Position numbers and translations under genes: made by a program. Below are positions 8,451 to 16,879 of a stretch of DNA of 64,000 nt, in pieces. Source of the stretch: DASXMT01 sp963812965. Its GTDB lineage: Bacteria; Actinomycetota; Acidimicrobiia; Acidimicrobiales; RAAP-2. Where the stretch lies: NCBI GenBank assembly GCA_963812965.1, contig CAWEXG010000004.1:62001-126000 (forward strand). The letters run 5' to 3'. Each line of letters starts with the position of its first letter. The first letter of the stretch is position 1. The notes beneath the pieces are model-generated. The model made no database searches. It saw only the letters and a program-made list of their open reading frames with translations, and was not told where the DNA came from.

Positions 8451-8816
8451 CTACCGGCGCCCTTTGGGTGGGCGGCGCGCCACTTGCTGCTGTGGCGGCA
8501 TGCCCGGTCGCCGCCGTGGGCCACCCTTCCCACTGGACCTGTTCTGGCGCTCGGTGGCACGGCGGAGCTCTCGTCCCATCTCCGTGTCGTCCTGAGGGAC
8601 GAGCATCTCCTCCAGGGCCTTGGCCCGAGCTGGCTTTGGGAGGCGACGAGTGATGGTGTCGACCTGCACGAGATGGTCGGGGATCCGCCGCCGCTTCTCC
8701 TTCGACTTCTCGATGTACTTCAGAAGCCGACGTGCGTACCACCGCCGGATGGCCCCCACCTTCAGGAGCCGCTTCCATATCCCATCTCGCCCACGACGCA
8801 ACCGTTCTCGAATCAC
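8451..8816 (-). CDS. Small highly basic protein, function unknown
   Basis: Predicted protein of 121 residues, very rich in Arg and Lys. It has a helical N-terminal half (RLLKVGAIRRWYARRLLKYI), a middle segment LEEMLVPQDDTEMGREL with acidic residues, and a disordered Gly/Pro/Arg/Gln tail. The ordered arrangement of acidic and basic blocks looks like a real protein rather than a shadow frame, and no better frame covers the region. The start codon is GTG. It is convergent with the secreted-protein gene and divergent from the MFS gene. I do not recognise the family; nucleic-acid binding is only a guess from charge. Confidence 0.5.
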   Translation of the reverse strand: MIRERLRRGRDGIWKRLLKVGAIRRWYARRLLKYIEKSKEKRRRIPDHLVQVDTITRRLPKPARAKALEEMLVPQDDTEMGRELRRATERQNRSSGKGGPRRRPGMPPQQQVARRPPKGRR

Positions 8817-8937
8817 GCCCCTATGTTTCCCGCATCTTCTCTGACGCGCCAGACGAGCCGGTTTGTGCTTGTCGGAGATCAGTAGTGACCCTGTGGCAGG
8901 GCTGCCTGGGGTCCCCCATCTCGACGGTACCTACGCC

Positions 8938-8943
8938 AATACT
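8938..8943 (+). promoter_or_regulatory. -10 element of leaderless MFS gene
   Basis: AATACT is followed by GGGCCA and an in-frame GTG at 8950, the spacing seen at other leaderless genes here. It decides the MFS start. Confidence 0.4.
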
Positions 8944-8949
8944 GGGCCA

Positions 8950-10578
8950 GTGCCGTCCGGACCAGCCAGCAGTTCTGCGAGGTTCGATCCACACGGCCCG
9001 AGCCAGGCTGTCACCGAGGCGACGCCTGACGCTCCACCCCACGGGGGGCTGGTGCTCGCTGTCCTCATCCTCGGTGCCTCAGTGGCCAACCTGAACCTGG
9101 CCGTGGCCAATGTGGCGCTTCCCGACATCGGTGATCAGCTCCACGCTTCACAGTCGTCGCTGACCCTGGTCGCCGTCGGCTTCTCGCTGGGTTTGGCCGG
9201 ATCAGTGCTCTACCTCGGGGCGCTGGCGGACCGGTACGGGCGGAAGTGGATGCTGGTGGCTGGGCTGACCTTGTCCATCCCGGCATCCGTGCTGGCGGCA
9301 CTGGCACCGAACGTGACGGTGTTGATGATTGCACGCGTGGCCGGAGGCGTCTGTGCCGGCATGGCCTTTCCCACCACCCTGTCGCTCATCTCCAATCTGT
9401 TCAGGGGTTCTCGTCGCACGGTGGCCATCGCACTGTGGTCGGGGATCGGCGGCGGCGCGGCGGCGCTCGGTCCAGCGGTCTCGGGCGGGGTGATCGAGCA
9501 CTTCTGGTGGGGTTCGGCGTTCCTGCTCACCATCCCGCTGGCGGTGATCGCTGCCACCTTGGCGTTGTGGGTGGTTCCTCGACATGCCGGTGAGTCGACC
9601 GAGCCGGTCGACCATCTTGGTGGCGTCTTATCGGTCATCCTGGTGGCGTCGGTGGTGCTGGGCATCAACGAGGTTGCCGAGCCGGGCAAGGGCGGGCTGG
9701 TGTTGTTGCTCGCAGGCATCGCCCTGCTGGCGTTGATTGCCTTCGTCCTCCGTGAGCGCCGTGCCTCCAACCCGCTGTTCGACCTTCACATCGCTCGTCG
9801 CCGTGTGTTCTGGGTGGCTGCCATCAGCGGGATCATCGTCTTCGGCTCTCTCATGGGCGCTCTCTTCATCGGCCAACAGTTTCTCCAGGACGTGCTGAGC
9901 TACTCCGCTTTCAAGGCGGGCGTGTCGATCCTGCCGGCGTCGGTGGTGATGGTGGGGGTATCACCGTTGGCGGCGCGCCTGCTCAACAAACACGGGGCGC
10001 GCCTCACCCTGGTTGCCGGATTCGTGAGCGCCGCTGCCGGGTTCGCCGTGATGCTGACCTGGCGTTCCGGGGTGAGCTATCTACCCGTTGGCGTCGCGTA
10101 CGCGTTGGTCGGGCTCGGCGTCGGGCTGGCCGGTGCTCCGGCGTCTCGTTCGATCATGGCCTCCGTCCCGCCACGACGAGCGGGCATGGGCTCAGCCACG
10201 AACGACCTCCAGCGTGATCTCGGCGGTGCCATCATGCAGTCGTTGCTCGGCGCGCTCCTGGTGCTTCGGTACTCGGGCTTCTTCACCCACGCCTTCGCCA
10301 ATGCCACCCCGAGCCAGCAGGCAGACCTGAGCGCTCAGGCGGCGGCCACCATCAAGAGCTCGTTCGGCGGGGCACAGCAGGTGGCGAATCTGTATCCCAC
10401 GGCCGACCGCAACCTGATCATCAACGCGGCGAAACAGGCGTTCACCGACGGTTCGCACGTGGCTGTGGCTGCAGCGTTGGTGGCGGCAGTGATCGGTCTG
10501 GTGCTAGTGCTCGTCGCCTTCCCGAAGCGGGCGGAAGAGCTGGCGCTCGAAGCGTCCTACGCGCAGCAAGACGGTTAA
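8950..10578 (+). CDS. MFS transporter, DHA2 (14-TM) family
   Basis: Major facilitator superfamily drug/proton antiporter of about 542 residues in the inner membrane. Hydrophobic segments occur at the spacing expected for 14 helices, starting with LVLAVLILGASVANLNLAVA. Motif A is seen as YLGALADRYGRKWML, and the DHA family motif is in the first helix near VANVALPDI. The frame is open to 8863 (TTG), but the GTG at 8950 is preferred from the -10 spacing and still leaves a roughly 30-residue N-terminal tail before helix 1. It is convergent with the NCS1 permease gene 20 bp away. The substrate is unknown. Confidence 0.9.
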   Translation: MPSGPASSSARFDPHGPSQAVTEATPDAPPHGGLVLAVLILGASVANLNLAVANVALPDIGDQLHASQSSLTLVAVGFSLGLAGSVLYLGALADRYGRKWMLVAGLTLSIPASVLAALAPNVTVLMIARVAGGVCAGMAFPTTLSLISNLFRGSRRTVAIALWSGIGGGAAALGPAVSGGVIEHFWWGSAFLLTIPLAVIAATLALWVVPRHAGESTEPVDHLGGVLSVILVASVVLGINEVAEPGKGGLVLLLAGIALLALIAFVLRERRASNPLFDLHIARRRVFWVAAISGIIVFGSLMGALFIGQQFLQDVLSYSAFKAGVSILPASVVMVGVSPLAARLLNKHGARLTLVAGFVSAAAGFAVMLTWRSGVSYLPVGVAYALVGLGVGLAGAPASRSIMASVPPRRAGMGSATNDLQRDLGGAIMQSLLGALLVLRYSGFFTHAFANATPSQQADLSAQAAATIKSSFGGAQQVANLYPTADRNLIINAAKQAFTDGSHVAVAAALVAAVIGLVLVLVAFPKRAEELALEASYAQQDG

Positions 10579-10597
10579 GAGGCCCAACCGGCAGGGC

Positions 10598-12055
10598 TCA
10601 GGCTGGTACTGGAACGGCTTCGGTGACCGGCTGCTCGTGGCGCGCTGCCACAGCCCGTAACGGTGCGTAGAGGGCCGCTGCCACCACGAACCCCACCGGG
10701 AACGAGATGTCCGCACCTGCCAGCGCCTTGGCCACCGGCCCTTCCACGATGCCGGTGTTCATGAACGGCACCATCGCTCCGAACCCGACCACCAGGGCCA
10801 CCAACGCCGGCCACCCCGAGCGCAGCGTACGGAAGTCCAACGAGGCCAGCAACGTGGCTCGGGTCACCGTGCCCCGGCGCGCATGCCAGTCGATGAGGAT
10901 GACGGCGAAGAACGGCGCAATCCAGTAGGCGGTGAAGAGCAGCACGTTCTGGAACTTCGTGGCGGTGTCGCCTTCGTGGATCCAGAGGATGAGGAAGAAC
11001 GCCAGCGCCGTTCCCACGACCGCTGAGTACGTTCGTCGAATCCTCACACCGCCGGCCTGGACGGCCAGCGAGCCGGAGTAGTCGTTCATAGCGTTGGAGG
11101 TGACGGCACCGAACACGACGGCGATCAGTGCCAGCACGCCGAGGAAGCCGCCGCCCATCAGGGACTGCACGCCGGCCGCTGTCTGGTTGCTCAGCGCCTT
11201 GGCTCCGGCCAGTCCGATGGTGTACACCCAGATGAACGACGCGGCCAAGCCCCCGAACGTGGCCCAGAAGAGGCCCGGACGCGGGGTGTCGACCTTCATG
11301 TACCTGCTGTAGTCGGCGGCGTAGCTGGCCCAGCTGAAGCCTCCGCTGAAGGCGATGGCGGTCATCAGGACGAACGTCCCCACCGCCGCCGTCCCGTGCA
11401 CCGAGCTGTGCATGGGTATGTCGCCTCGCCCGATGATCTTGACGGTGAGCACGACGAAGAGCACCACCAGGAGGGCCGAGCCCCACGATTCGAGCTGATG
11501 GATGAACTCGTACCCGAGGAAGCCGACCACTCCTTCGAGAGCCAGCACGATCAGCACACCGACGACGAAGGGCACATGGAACAGGAGCTGGGCCGCCTCG
11601 CCACCGAAGAGACCCACCAGGGCGTCCCACGCGATGGCCGAGCACCACTGGACGAGGGCCGGCAGCGTGATGGACTTACCGAACGGGAGACGGGCCAGAG
11701 GAAGCTGACCCATCCCGGTACGCGGGCCCCAGAGGGACAGGATCGCCACCGGGAGCGCCCCGAGGACCACACCGAGGAGGATGGCGGCGAACCCGGGCCA
11801 GAACCCGAGGCCGAGCGTGAAGGCCAGGGTCCCGGTGAAGATCCCCGACAGCTCCATGTTGGGTGCGAACCACACGGTGGCGTTGCGCCATGTCGACCCA
11901 TACCGTTCGGACTCGGGGACGGGGGCCATGCCGTGGGTCTCGGTGACCAGATCCCCGTGCCGTACCGGGCGGGCTCCGTCGAAAACACTGGCTGCGCCGA
12001 GCACATCGCTCGTCCTGATGGGGCGCGTACCGGCGGCGGCGAGATTCTTACGCAT
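10598..12055 (-). CDS. NCS1 family purine/cytosine permease-like transporter
   Basis: Nucleobase:cation symporter-1 family permease with about 12 membrane segments, of the type importing cytosine, purines, allantoin or hydantoins. The N-terminal region RYGSTWRNATVWFAPNMELS and the first-helix segment GTLAFTLGLGFWPGFAAILLG are typical. So are GMGQLPLARLPFGK and AFSGGFSWASYAADYSRYM. ATG codons at 12055, 12094 and 12250 are possible starts. The first is used because it begins near the conserved N-terminus and has GTGAGG just upstream. No catabolic genes adjoin it, so the substrate cannot be narrowed. Confidence 0.88.
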   Translation of the reverse strand: MRKNLAAAGTRPIRTSDVLGAASVFDGARPVRHGDLVTETHGMAPVPESERYGSTWRNATVWFAPNMELSGIFTGTLAFTLGLGFWPGFAAILLGVVLGALPVAILSLWGPRTGMGQLPLARLPFGKSITLPALVQWCSAIAWDALVGLFGGEAAQLLFHVPFVVGVLIVLALEGVVGFLGYEFIHQLESWGSALLVVLFVVLTVKIIGRGDIPMHSSVHGTAAVGTFVLMTAIAFSGGFSWASYAADYSRYMKVDTPRPGLFWATFGGLAASFIWVYTIGLAGAKALSNQTAAGVQSLMGGGFLGVLALIAVVFGAVTSNAMNDYSGSLAVQAGGVRIRRTYSAVVGTALAFFLILWIHEGDTATKFQNVLLFTAYWIAPFFAVILIDWHARRGTVTRATLLASLDFRTLRSGWPALVALVVGFGAMVPFMNTGIVEGPVAKALAGADISFPVGFVVAAALYAPLRAVAARHEQPVTEAVPVPA

Positions 12056-12173
12056 GTCCTCACGGTATCCCGACCCCAACCCCGTCTTACGCATCTGCTT
12101 GCTGCCGCCTTCGGCCTGGGCCTTCCGCCGGGGGCGTCCGGTCCGAGCGACTGGATCGGACGCACGCTGTTCG

Positions 12174-12222
12174 CCTGAGCGGGCTGCTGCCGCACGTCTC
12201 CTGAGCAGGCTGCTGCTGCACG
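12174..12222. repeat. 23-bp direct repeat between NCS1 permease and ilvD
   Basis: CCTGAGCGGGCTGCTGCCGC at 12174 is repeated at 12200 with two differences, giving a 26-bp period. It lies upstream of both divergent genes. Confidence 0.7.
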
Positions 12223-12254
12223 CTGCCAAAGCTGCGGGCCCAGGCTTCACCCCG

Positions 12255-12260
12255 TACCAT
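12255..12260 (+). promoter_or_regulatory. -10 element of leaderless ilvD
   Basis: TACCAT followed by 7 nt and the ATG at 12268. It supports that start over the in-frame ATG at 12259, which would overlap the hexamer. Confidence 0.4.
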
Positions 12261-12267
12261 GCAGGTC

Positions 12268-13983
12268 ATGACCGAGCATGTGAGCAGCGAACCGGCCGAG
12301 CAACCGCTCGACGGGATGAAGCCCCGCAGCCGAGACGTGACCGACGGGCCTTCCCGGGCACCGGCACGGGCCATGCTCCGGGCCGTCGGCATGACGGACG
12401 ACGACTGGGACAAGCCACAGATCGGGGTGGCCTCGTCGTGGAACGAGGTGACCCCTTGCAACATGCCGCTCAGCCGCCTGGCCAAGCGATCGAAGGAAGG
12501 GGTGCGCCAGGCCGGCGCCTACCCCTTCGAGTTCGTCACCATCGCGGTGTCCGACGGCATCTCCATGGGCCACGAGGGCATGCGCGCCTCTCTGGTCAGC
12601 CGGGAGGTCATCGCCGACTCGGTGGAGACGATGATGCACGCCGAACGGTTCGACGGCATGGTGACCCTGGCCGGCTGTGACAAGTCGCTGCCGGGGATGC
12701 TCATGGCCGCCGCTCGGCTCAACCTGCCCACTGTCTTCCTCTACGGAGGGACGATCTTGCCGGGGCAGGTGCGGGACCAGGCCCTCGACATCGTCAGCGT
12801 GTTCGAGGCGGTCGGTGCTCACGCCGTGGACGCGTTGAGCGACGAGGAGCTCAGCCTCATCGAGCACAACGCGTGCCCGACGGAGGGATCGTGTGCGGGC
12901 ATGTTCACCGCCAACACCATGGCGTCGATAGCCGAAGCCATGGGCATGTCGCTGCCGGGGAGCTCGTCCGCTCCGGCTGTCGACCGACGCCGTGACGACG
13001 CCGCGTTCGCTTCCGGTCAGGCCGTGGTGAAGCTGCTGGAGGCGGGGATCCGTCCTCGCCACATCATGACCAAGGACGCGTTCGAGAACGCCATCGCCGT
13101 GACCATGGCACTCGGGGGCTCCACCAACGCCGTCCTGCACCTGCTGGCCATCGCCAACGAAGCACGTGTCGAGCTCGAGCTCGGCGACTTCAACATGGTG
13201 GCAGCCCGGGTTCCTCACCTGGCTGATACGAAGCCGCACGGGAAGTACCACATGAGCGACCTGGACCGGATCGGCGGCGTGCCGGTGGTCATGGCCGAGC
13301 TGCTCGACGCCGGTCTCCTGCACGGTGACTGTGTGACGGTGACCGGGAAGACCGTGGCCGAGAACTTGGCGGCGTTGGCGCCGCCGGCTCCGGACGGCAA
13401 GGTGGTCCACCCGATGTCGGAGCCCATTCATGCCCAGGGTGGTATCGCCATCCTCACCGGCTCGTTGGCCCCCAAAGGCGCTGTGGTGAAGGTGGCCGGG
13501 CTCGACGAGCTGACCTTCGACGGCACTGCCCGGGTGTTCGACGGCGAGGATAAGGCCATGGAGGCGATCACCGCCGGCTCCATCGAGCCGGGAACCGTGG
13601 TGGTCGTCCGCTACGAGGGACCGAAGGGCGGTCCGGGGATGCGGGAGATGCTGGCCATCACCGGAGCCATGAAGGGGGTCGGCCGGGGTGGTGACTGCGC
13701 CCTGGTCACCGACGGCAGGTTCTCGGGTGGGACACACGGGTTCTGCATCGGCCACGTCGCCCCAGAGGCCGTCGATGGTGGCCCCATCGCTCTGGTGGCC
13801 GACGGCGACCGGATCGTCATCGACGTCAACACCCACTCGATCGAGCTCCAGGTGCCGGACGACGAGCTGGCACGGCGTCGGAACGATCTGAAGCACCCCG
13901 AGCCCCGGTACACCACGGGCGTCCTGGCCAAGTACGCCAAGTTGGTGACCGGAGCTGAGCGGGGCGCGGTCACCGAACCGTAG
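12268..13983 (+). CDS. ilvD: Dihydroxy-acid dehydratase
   Basis: Third enzyme of valine/isoleucine synthesis: removes water from 2,3-dihydroxy-acids to give 2-keto acids, using an Fe-S cluster and Mg2+. Length is 571 residues, normal for the family. The three cluster cysteines are visible in VTPCNMPL, LAGCDKSLPGM and ACPTEGSCAGMFTANTM. The substrate-binding stretch ALGGSTNAVLHLLA and the C-terminal TDGRFSGGTHGFCIGHVAPEA segment are intact. The gene is uninterrupted. It lies upstream of the ilvB leader in the same orientation but is separated from ilvB by the attenuator, so part of ilvBN expression is independent of it. Confidence 0.97.
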   Translation: MTEHVSSEPAEQPLDGMKPRSRDVTDGPSRAPARAMLRAVGMTDDDWDKPQIGVASSWNEVTPCNMPLSRLAKRSKEGVRQAGAYPFEFVTIAVSDGISMGHEGMRASLVSREVIADSVETMMHAERFDGMVTLAGCDKSLPGMLMAAARLNLPTVFLYGGTILPGQVRDQALDIVSVFEAVGAHAVDALSDEELSLIEHNACPTEGSCAGMFTANTMASIAEAMGMSLPGSSSAPAVDRRRDDAAFASGQAVVKLLEAGIRPRHIMTKDAFENAIAVTMALGGSTNAVLHLLAIANEARVELELGDFNMVAARVPHLADTKPHGKYHMSDLDRIGGVPVVMAELLDAGLLHGDCVTVTGKTVAENLAALAPPAPDGKVVHPMSEPIHAQGGIAILTGSLAPKGAVVKVAGLDELTFDGTARVFDGEDKAMEAITAGSIEPGTVVVVRYEGPKGGPGMREMLAITGAMKGVGRGGDCALVTDGRFSGGTHGFCIGHVAPEAVDGGPIALVADGDRIVIDVNTHSIELQVPDDELARRRNDLKHPEPRYTTGVLAKYAKLVTGAERGAVTEP

Positions 13984-14002
13984 GCTGCGCTATCGGGCGA
14001 AC

Positions 14003-14042
14003 GGCTGGCCGATGGCTGTACCGCTGGCTGATGGCTGAACCG
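14003..14042. repeat. About 20-bp tandem duplication after ilvD
   Basis: GGCTGGCCGATGGCTGTACCG at 14003 (21 bp) is followed by a diverged copy, CTGGCTGATGGCTGAACCG, at 14024. Confidence 0.7.
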
Positions 14043-14102
14043 CCGGGAATGCTCGTCGGTCCGCGATGGTCGAGTGTCACCGGCAGCCTTATTGGCCCAC
14101 GC

Positions 14103-14133
14103 TTGTCGAAACAGCCTGCTCGTGCCAGAATAT
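14103..14133 (+). promoter_or_regulatory. Probable promoter of the ilvB leader transcript
   Basis: A -35-like TTGTCG (14103-14108) is followed by two overlapping -10 candidates. CAGAAT (14126-14131) is 17 bp from the -35, and GAATAT (14128-14133) is 7 nt before the leader-peptide ATG at 14141. Either places the start of transcription at or within a few bases of the ATG, so the leader mRNA would be leaderless or nearly so. Confidence 0.4.
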
Positions 14134-14140
14134 ACACACC

Positions 14141-14191
14141 ATGAACGCGAAGCTGTCCATCCACCCCACCACGTTGGTACTCGTTTCGTAG
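14141..14191 (+). CDS. ilvB leader peptide (16 residues)
   Basis: Short open frame encoding MNAKLSIHPTTLVLVS followed by TAG. It contains a run Leu-Val-Leu-Val plus an Ile and another Leu, the amino acids made by the downstream ilvBN products. Its stop codon abuts a perfect hairpin and then an intrinsic terminator, the layout of transcription attenuation in which ribosome stalling at scarce Leu/Val/Ile codons controls termination. No Shine-Dalgarno sequence is seen; translation is probably leaderless. Comparable ilvB leader peptides are known in actinobacteria such as Corynebacterium. Confidence 0.75.
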   Translation: MNAKLSIHPTTLVLVS

Positions 14192-14219
14192 CGCATACGA
14201 CGCTCTTCGCCGTATGCGC
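14191..14219 (+). promoter_or_regulatory. Hairpin immediately after leader peptide stop (attenuator pause/antiterminator region)
   Basis: GCGCATACG (14191-14199) pairs perfectly with CGTATGCGC (14211-14219), leaving an 11-nt loop. It begins at the last base of the leader-peptide stop codon, so a ribosome at the stop or stalled just before it would disrupt the stem. Confidence 0.65.
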
Positions 14220-14223
14220 TTTC

Positions 14224-14251
14224 CGACCTCCCAGATGGGAGGTCGTTTTTT
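14224..14251 (+). terminator. Intrinsic terminator of the ilvB attenuator
   Basis: CGACCTCCC (14224-14232) pairs with GGGAGGTCG (14237-14245) around an AGAT loop, directly followed by six T residues. This is a canonical rho-independent terminator, the clearest in the window, placed between the leader peptide and ilvB. Confidence 0.9.
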
Positions 14252-14377
14252 ATCCCGAGACCAAACCAGCCACCAGACCGACAACCAGACCAGCCGCCAG
14301 ATAGACCGCCAAACCAGCCACCAGACCCACAAGCCAGACCCCGAACAACAGCCACACATCGACAAGGGAGCACCCCG
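14252..14377 (+). repeat. T-depleted, CA-rich repetitive leader of ilvB
   Basis: About 126 bases between terminator and ilvB contain only about three T residues. They are built from degenerate CCAGACC-type units, including an exact 19-bp repeat, CCAAACCAGCCACCAGACC, at 14261-14279 and 14309-14327. A transcript of this composition would be essentially unstructured. The ribosome binding site AAGGGAG lies just before the ATG. Similar leaders precede ilvC, glyA and atpD. Confidence 0.75.
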
Positions 14378-16198
14378 ATGCAACTGACAGGAGCCCAGGC
14401 CCTCATCAAGAGCTTGGAGATGCAGCGCGTAGAGGTCATGTTCGGCCTGCCCGGTGGCGCCATCCTTCCCGTCTACGACCCGATCCTCGACTCGTCCATC
14501 CGGCACATCCTGGTCCGGCACGAACAAGGCGCCGGGCACATGGCCGAGGGCTACGCCCAGGTGACCGGGCGACCGGGCGTGGCCATGGTCACCAGCGGCC
14601 CGGGAGCGACCAACATCGTCACCCCGCTGGCCAACGCCTACATGGACTCCACTCCTCTGGTGGTGATCACCGGCCAGGTGGCAACCGCCGCCATCGGCAC
14701 CGACGCCTTCCAGGAGAGCGACATCACCGGCATCACCATGGGAGTGACGAAGCACAACTGGCTGATCACCGATGCCGCCGACATCCCCAGAGTGGTGGCC
14801 GAGGCGTTCCACGTGGCCACCACCGGGCGACCGGGGCCGGTGCTGATCGACATGCCGAAGGACGTCTCCAACACCCCCATGGAGTGGTACTGGCCGGAAC
14901 CGTCCGACCTCGACCTGCCCGGCTACCACCCGGTGATCGAAGGCGATCCGGCGTTGGTCCGGGAAGCAGCCGAGCTGATGCTGGCCGCCGAGCGTCCCGT
15001 CCTCTATGTGGGCGGTGGGGTGCTGAAGGCACGCGCCGCAGAGGCCTTGCGGGAGCTGGCCGAGCGCACCGGGATCCCGGTGGTGACCACGCTGATGGCT
15101 CGAGGCGCTTTCCCCGACTCGCACCCGCTGTGCCTGGGCATGCCCGGTATGCACGGCAACTACACGGCAGTGACCGCCATGCAGCGATCGGATCTGCTGG
15201 TGGCCTTGGGCAGCCGGTTCGACGACCGGGTGACCGGCAAGGTGGACGCTTTTGCTCCTGGAGCCTCGATCATCCATGTGGACATCGATCCGGCCGAGCA
15301 CAACAAGGTGCGCCGTGCCGACGTGGCCATCGCCGGCGACTGCCGGCTGGTGATCGAGGAGATGCTGTCTGCGCTCGACGGGTTGGGTTTGGCCCACTCG
15401 GACGCCACCAGGGGTGGTTCCGGCGGTGCACCTTCCGACGCCGTGGCCGGCGCGACAGCGGCACCCGGCTCTCCGGCGGCGTCGTTTCCTCGGGACCGGC
15501 TCACGCCGTGGCGTGCCCAGTTGACCGAGTGGCAGCGTCAATTCCCCCTCGGCTACGACCGCAACCCGACCGAGGCGGCGTTGAAGCCGCAGTTCGTGCT
15601 GGAGCAGCTCCGTGACGCCACCCCGGACGACACCATCGTGGTGGCCGGTGTGGGGCAGCACCAGATGTTCGCTTCCCAATGGTGGCAGTTCGACTACCCC
15701 TACACGTGGGTCAACTCGGGAGGTCTGGGCACGATGGGCTTCGCCGTCCCCGCCGCCATCGGGGCCAAGGTCGGCCGACCGGACAAGACGGTGTGGGCGG
15801 TCGACGGTGACGGCTGCTTCCAAATGACCGCTCAGGAGCTGGTCACCGCTTCGTCTGAACGGATTCCGGTCAAGATCGCCATCCTCAACAACGCCTACCT
15901 TGGCATGGTGCGCCAGTGGCAAGAGATGTTCTATGAGGAGCGCTACTCCGAGGTGTACCTGTCACCCGATCTTCCCGACTACGTGGGATGGGCGGAGTCG
16001 ATGGGCTGCGTCGGGCTGCGGGTGGAGTCGTCCGGCGAGGTGGGCCCGGCCATCGACAAGGCCAACGACATCGACGACCGTCCGGTGGTGATCGACTTCC
16101 GGACCGACGCCTTCGAGAAGGTGTACCCGATGGTTGCCGCCGGACAGTCCAACGACGAGATCGTGGTCGACCCGCAACACGGCCAAGGAGGACGCTGA
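14378..16198 (+). CDS. ilvB: Acetolactate synthase, large (catalytic) subunit
   Basis: Thiamine-diphosphate enzyme that condenses two pyruvates, or pyruvate and 2-ketobutyrate, at the entry of valine, leucine and isoleucine synthesis. Length is 606 residues. Visible features are the N-terminal GGAILPVYDPIL, the catalytic Glu in VRHEQGAGHMAEG, the FAD/central domain GSRFDDRVTGK, and the ThDP motif GDGCFQMTAQELVTA ending with NNAYLGMVRQWQ. A Ser/Gly/Ala-rich loop at about residues 345-368 is longer than usual. It is preceded by the attenuator and overlaps ilvN by one base (TGATG), so the two subunits are translationally coupled. Confidence 0.97.
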   Translation: MQLTGAQALIKSLEMQRVEVMFGLPGGAILPVYDPILDSSIRHILVRHEQGAGHMAEGYAQVTGRPGVAMVTSGPGATNIVTPLANAYMDSTPLVVITGQVATAAIGTDAFQESDITGITMGVTKHNWLITDAADIPRVVAEAFHVATTGRPGPVLIDMPKDVSNTPMEWYWPEPSDLDLPGYHPVIEGDPALVREAAELMLAAERPVLYVGGGVLKARAAEALRELAERTGIPVVTTLMARGAFPDSHPLCLGMPGMHGNYTAVTAMQRSDLLVALGSRFDDRVTGKVDAFAPGASIIHVDIDPAEHNKVRRADVAIAGDCRLVIEEMLSALDGLGLAHSDATRGGSGGAPSDAVAGATAAPGSPAASFPRDRLTPWRAQLTEWQRQFPLGYDRNPTEAALKPQFVLEQLRDATPDDTIVVAGVGQHQMFASQWWQFDYPYTWVNSGGLGTMGFAVPAAIGAKVGRPDKTVWAVDGDGCFQMTAQELVTASSERIPVKIAILNNAYLGMVRQWQEMFYEERYSEVYLSPDLPDYVGWAESMGCVGLRVESSGEVGPAIDKANDIDDRPVVIDFRTDAFEKVYPMVAAGQSNDEIVVDPQHGQGGR

Positions 16199-16749
16199 TG
16201 TCCGCGTACGGTGTCGATCGACACCACCACATCCTCTCGGTGCTGGTGGAGAACAAGGCCGGTGTGCTGGCCCGGGTGGCGGGTCTGTTCTCGCGGCGCG
16301 GGTACAACATCTTCAGCTTGGCTGTGGCTCCGTCCGACGACGAGCGGCTCAGCCGGATCACCATCGTGGTCGACGTGGAGTCGGCCCCGTTGGAGCAGAT
16401 CGTGAAGCAGCTCGACAAGCTCATCCCGGTGGTGGCCATCACCGAGCTGGACCCGGCGTTCTCCCGTGAGCGGGAGCTGCTGCTGGCCACCGTAGAGGTG
16501 GACACCCAGACTCGAGGGCAGGTCATCCAGCTGGTGGGGGTGTTCGAAGGGAAGATCGTCGACGTCGGGTTCGACCGGCTGACGGTGATGATGGCGGGCG
16601 CTCCGTCCAAGGTCGACGACTTCGAGGAGTTGATCCGGGCCTATGGCATCGTGGAGCTCCAGAGGACGGGCCGGGTGGCGTTGCCTATGCTCGACCGTTC
16701 GGAGGGTCGCACCGCAACGACCACCGGCAGCCGGGTCGTCGGTTTCTGA
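16198..16749 (+). CDS. ilvN: Acetolactate synthase, small (regulatory) subunit
   Basis: Regulatory partner of IlvB, conferring feedback inhibition by valine and raising catalytic activity. The protein has 183 residues. An N-terminal ACT domain is evident in HILSVLVENKAGVLARVAGL and FSRRGYNIFSLAV, and a C-terminal ALS-small domain in RGQVIQLVGVFEGKIVDVG. The tail after about residue 165 is Thr/Arg-rich and probably disordered. The start ATG overlaps the ilvB stop. It lies in the attenuated ilvBN unit, followed by ilvC after a 130-bp CAGACG-repeat leader. Confidence 0.95.
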   Translation: MSAYGVDRHHHILSVLVENKAGVLARVAGLFSRRGYNIFSLAVAPSDDERLSRITIVVDVESAPLEQIVKQLDKLIPVVAITELDPAFSRERELLLATVEVDTQTRGQVIQLVGVFEGKIVDVGFDRLTVMMAGAPSKVDDFEELIRAYGIVELQRTGRVALPMLDRSEGRTATTTGSRVVGF

Positions 16750-16760
16750 ACCACGCGGCA

Positions 16761-16879
16761 CAGCGCCCACAGATCCGTTATTCCCAGACACAGCACTGAC
16801 ATAGACACAGCACAGACGCAGACGCAGACGCAGACCCAGATCCCACAGACACAGACACAGAGAAGGCAGGTTGAGCACG
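16761..16879 (+). repeat. CAGACG/ACAGAC repeat leader of ilvC
   Basis: The gap before ilvC holds a fourfold 6-bp repeat, CAGACG x3 plus CAGACC (16813-16836), and flanking CAGACACAGACACAGAGA. The last 80 bases are almost free of T. The GAAGGCAGG ribosome binding site (16862-16870) follows. It gives an unstructured leader comparable to those of ilvB and atpD. Confidence 0.75.

Noticed and set aside
14252..14377. T-box or riboswitch upstream of ilvB
   Set aside because: There is no T-box bulge (UGGN) or specifier structure; the region is T-poor and unstructured, and a leader-peptide attenuator already explains control.
13970..15922. 650-codon frame antisense to ilvB, and the 696- and 801-codon frames antisense to atpA/atpG/atpD
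   Set aside because: They are shadows of perfectly conserved genes on the other strand and have the biased composition of antisense frames.
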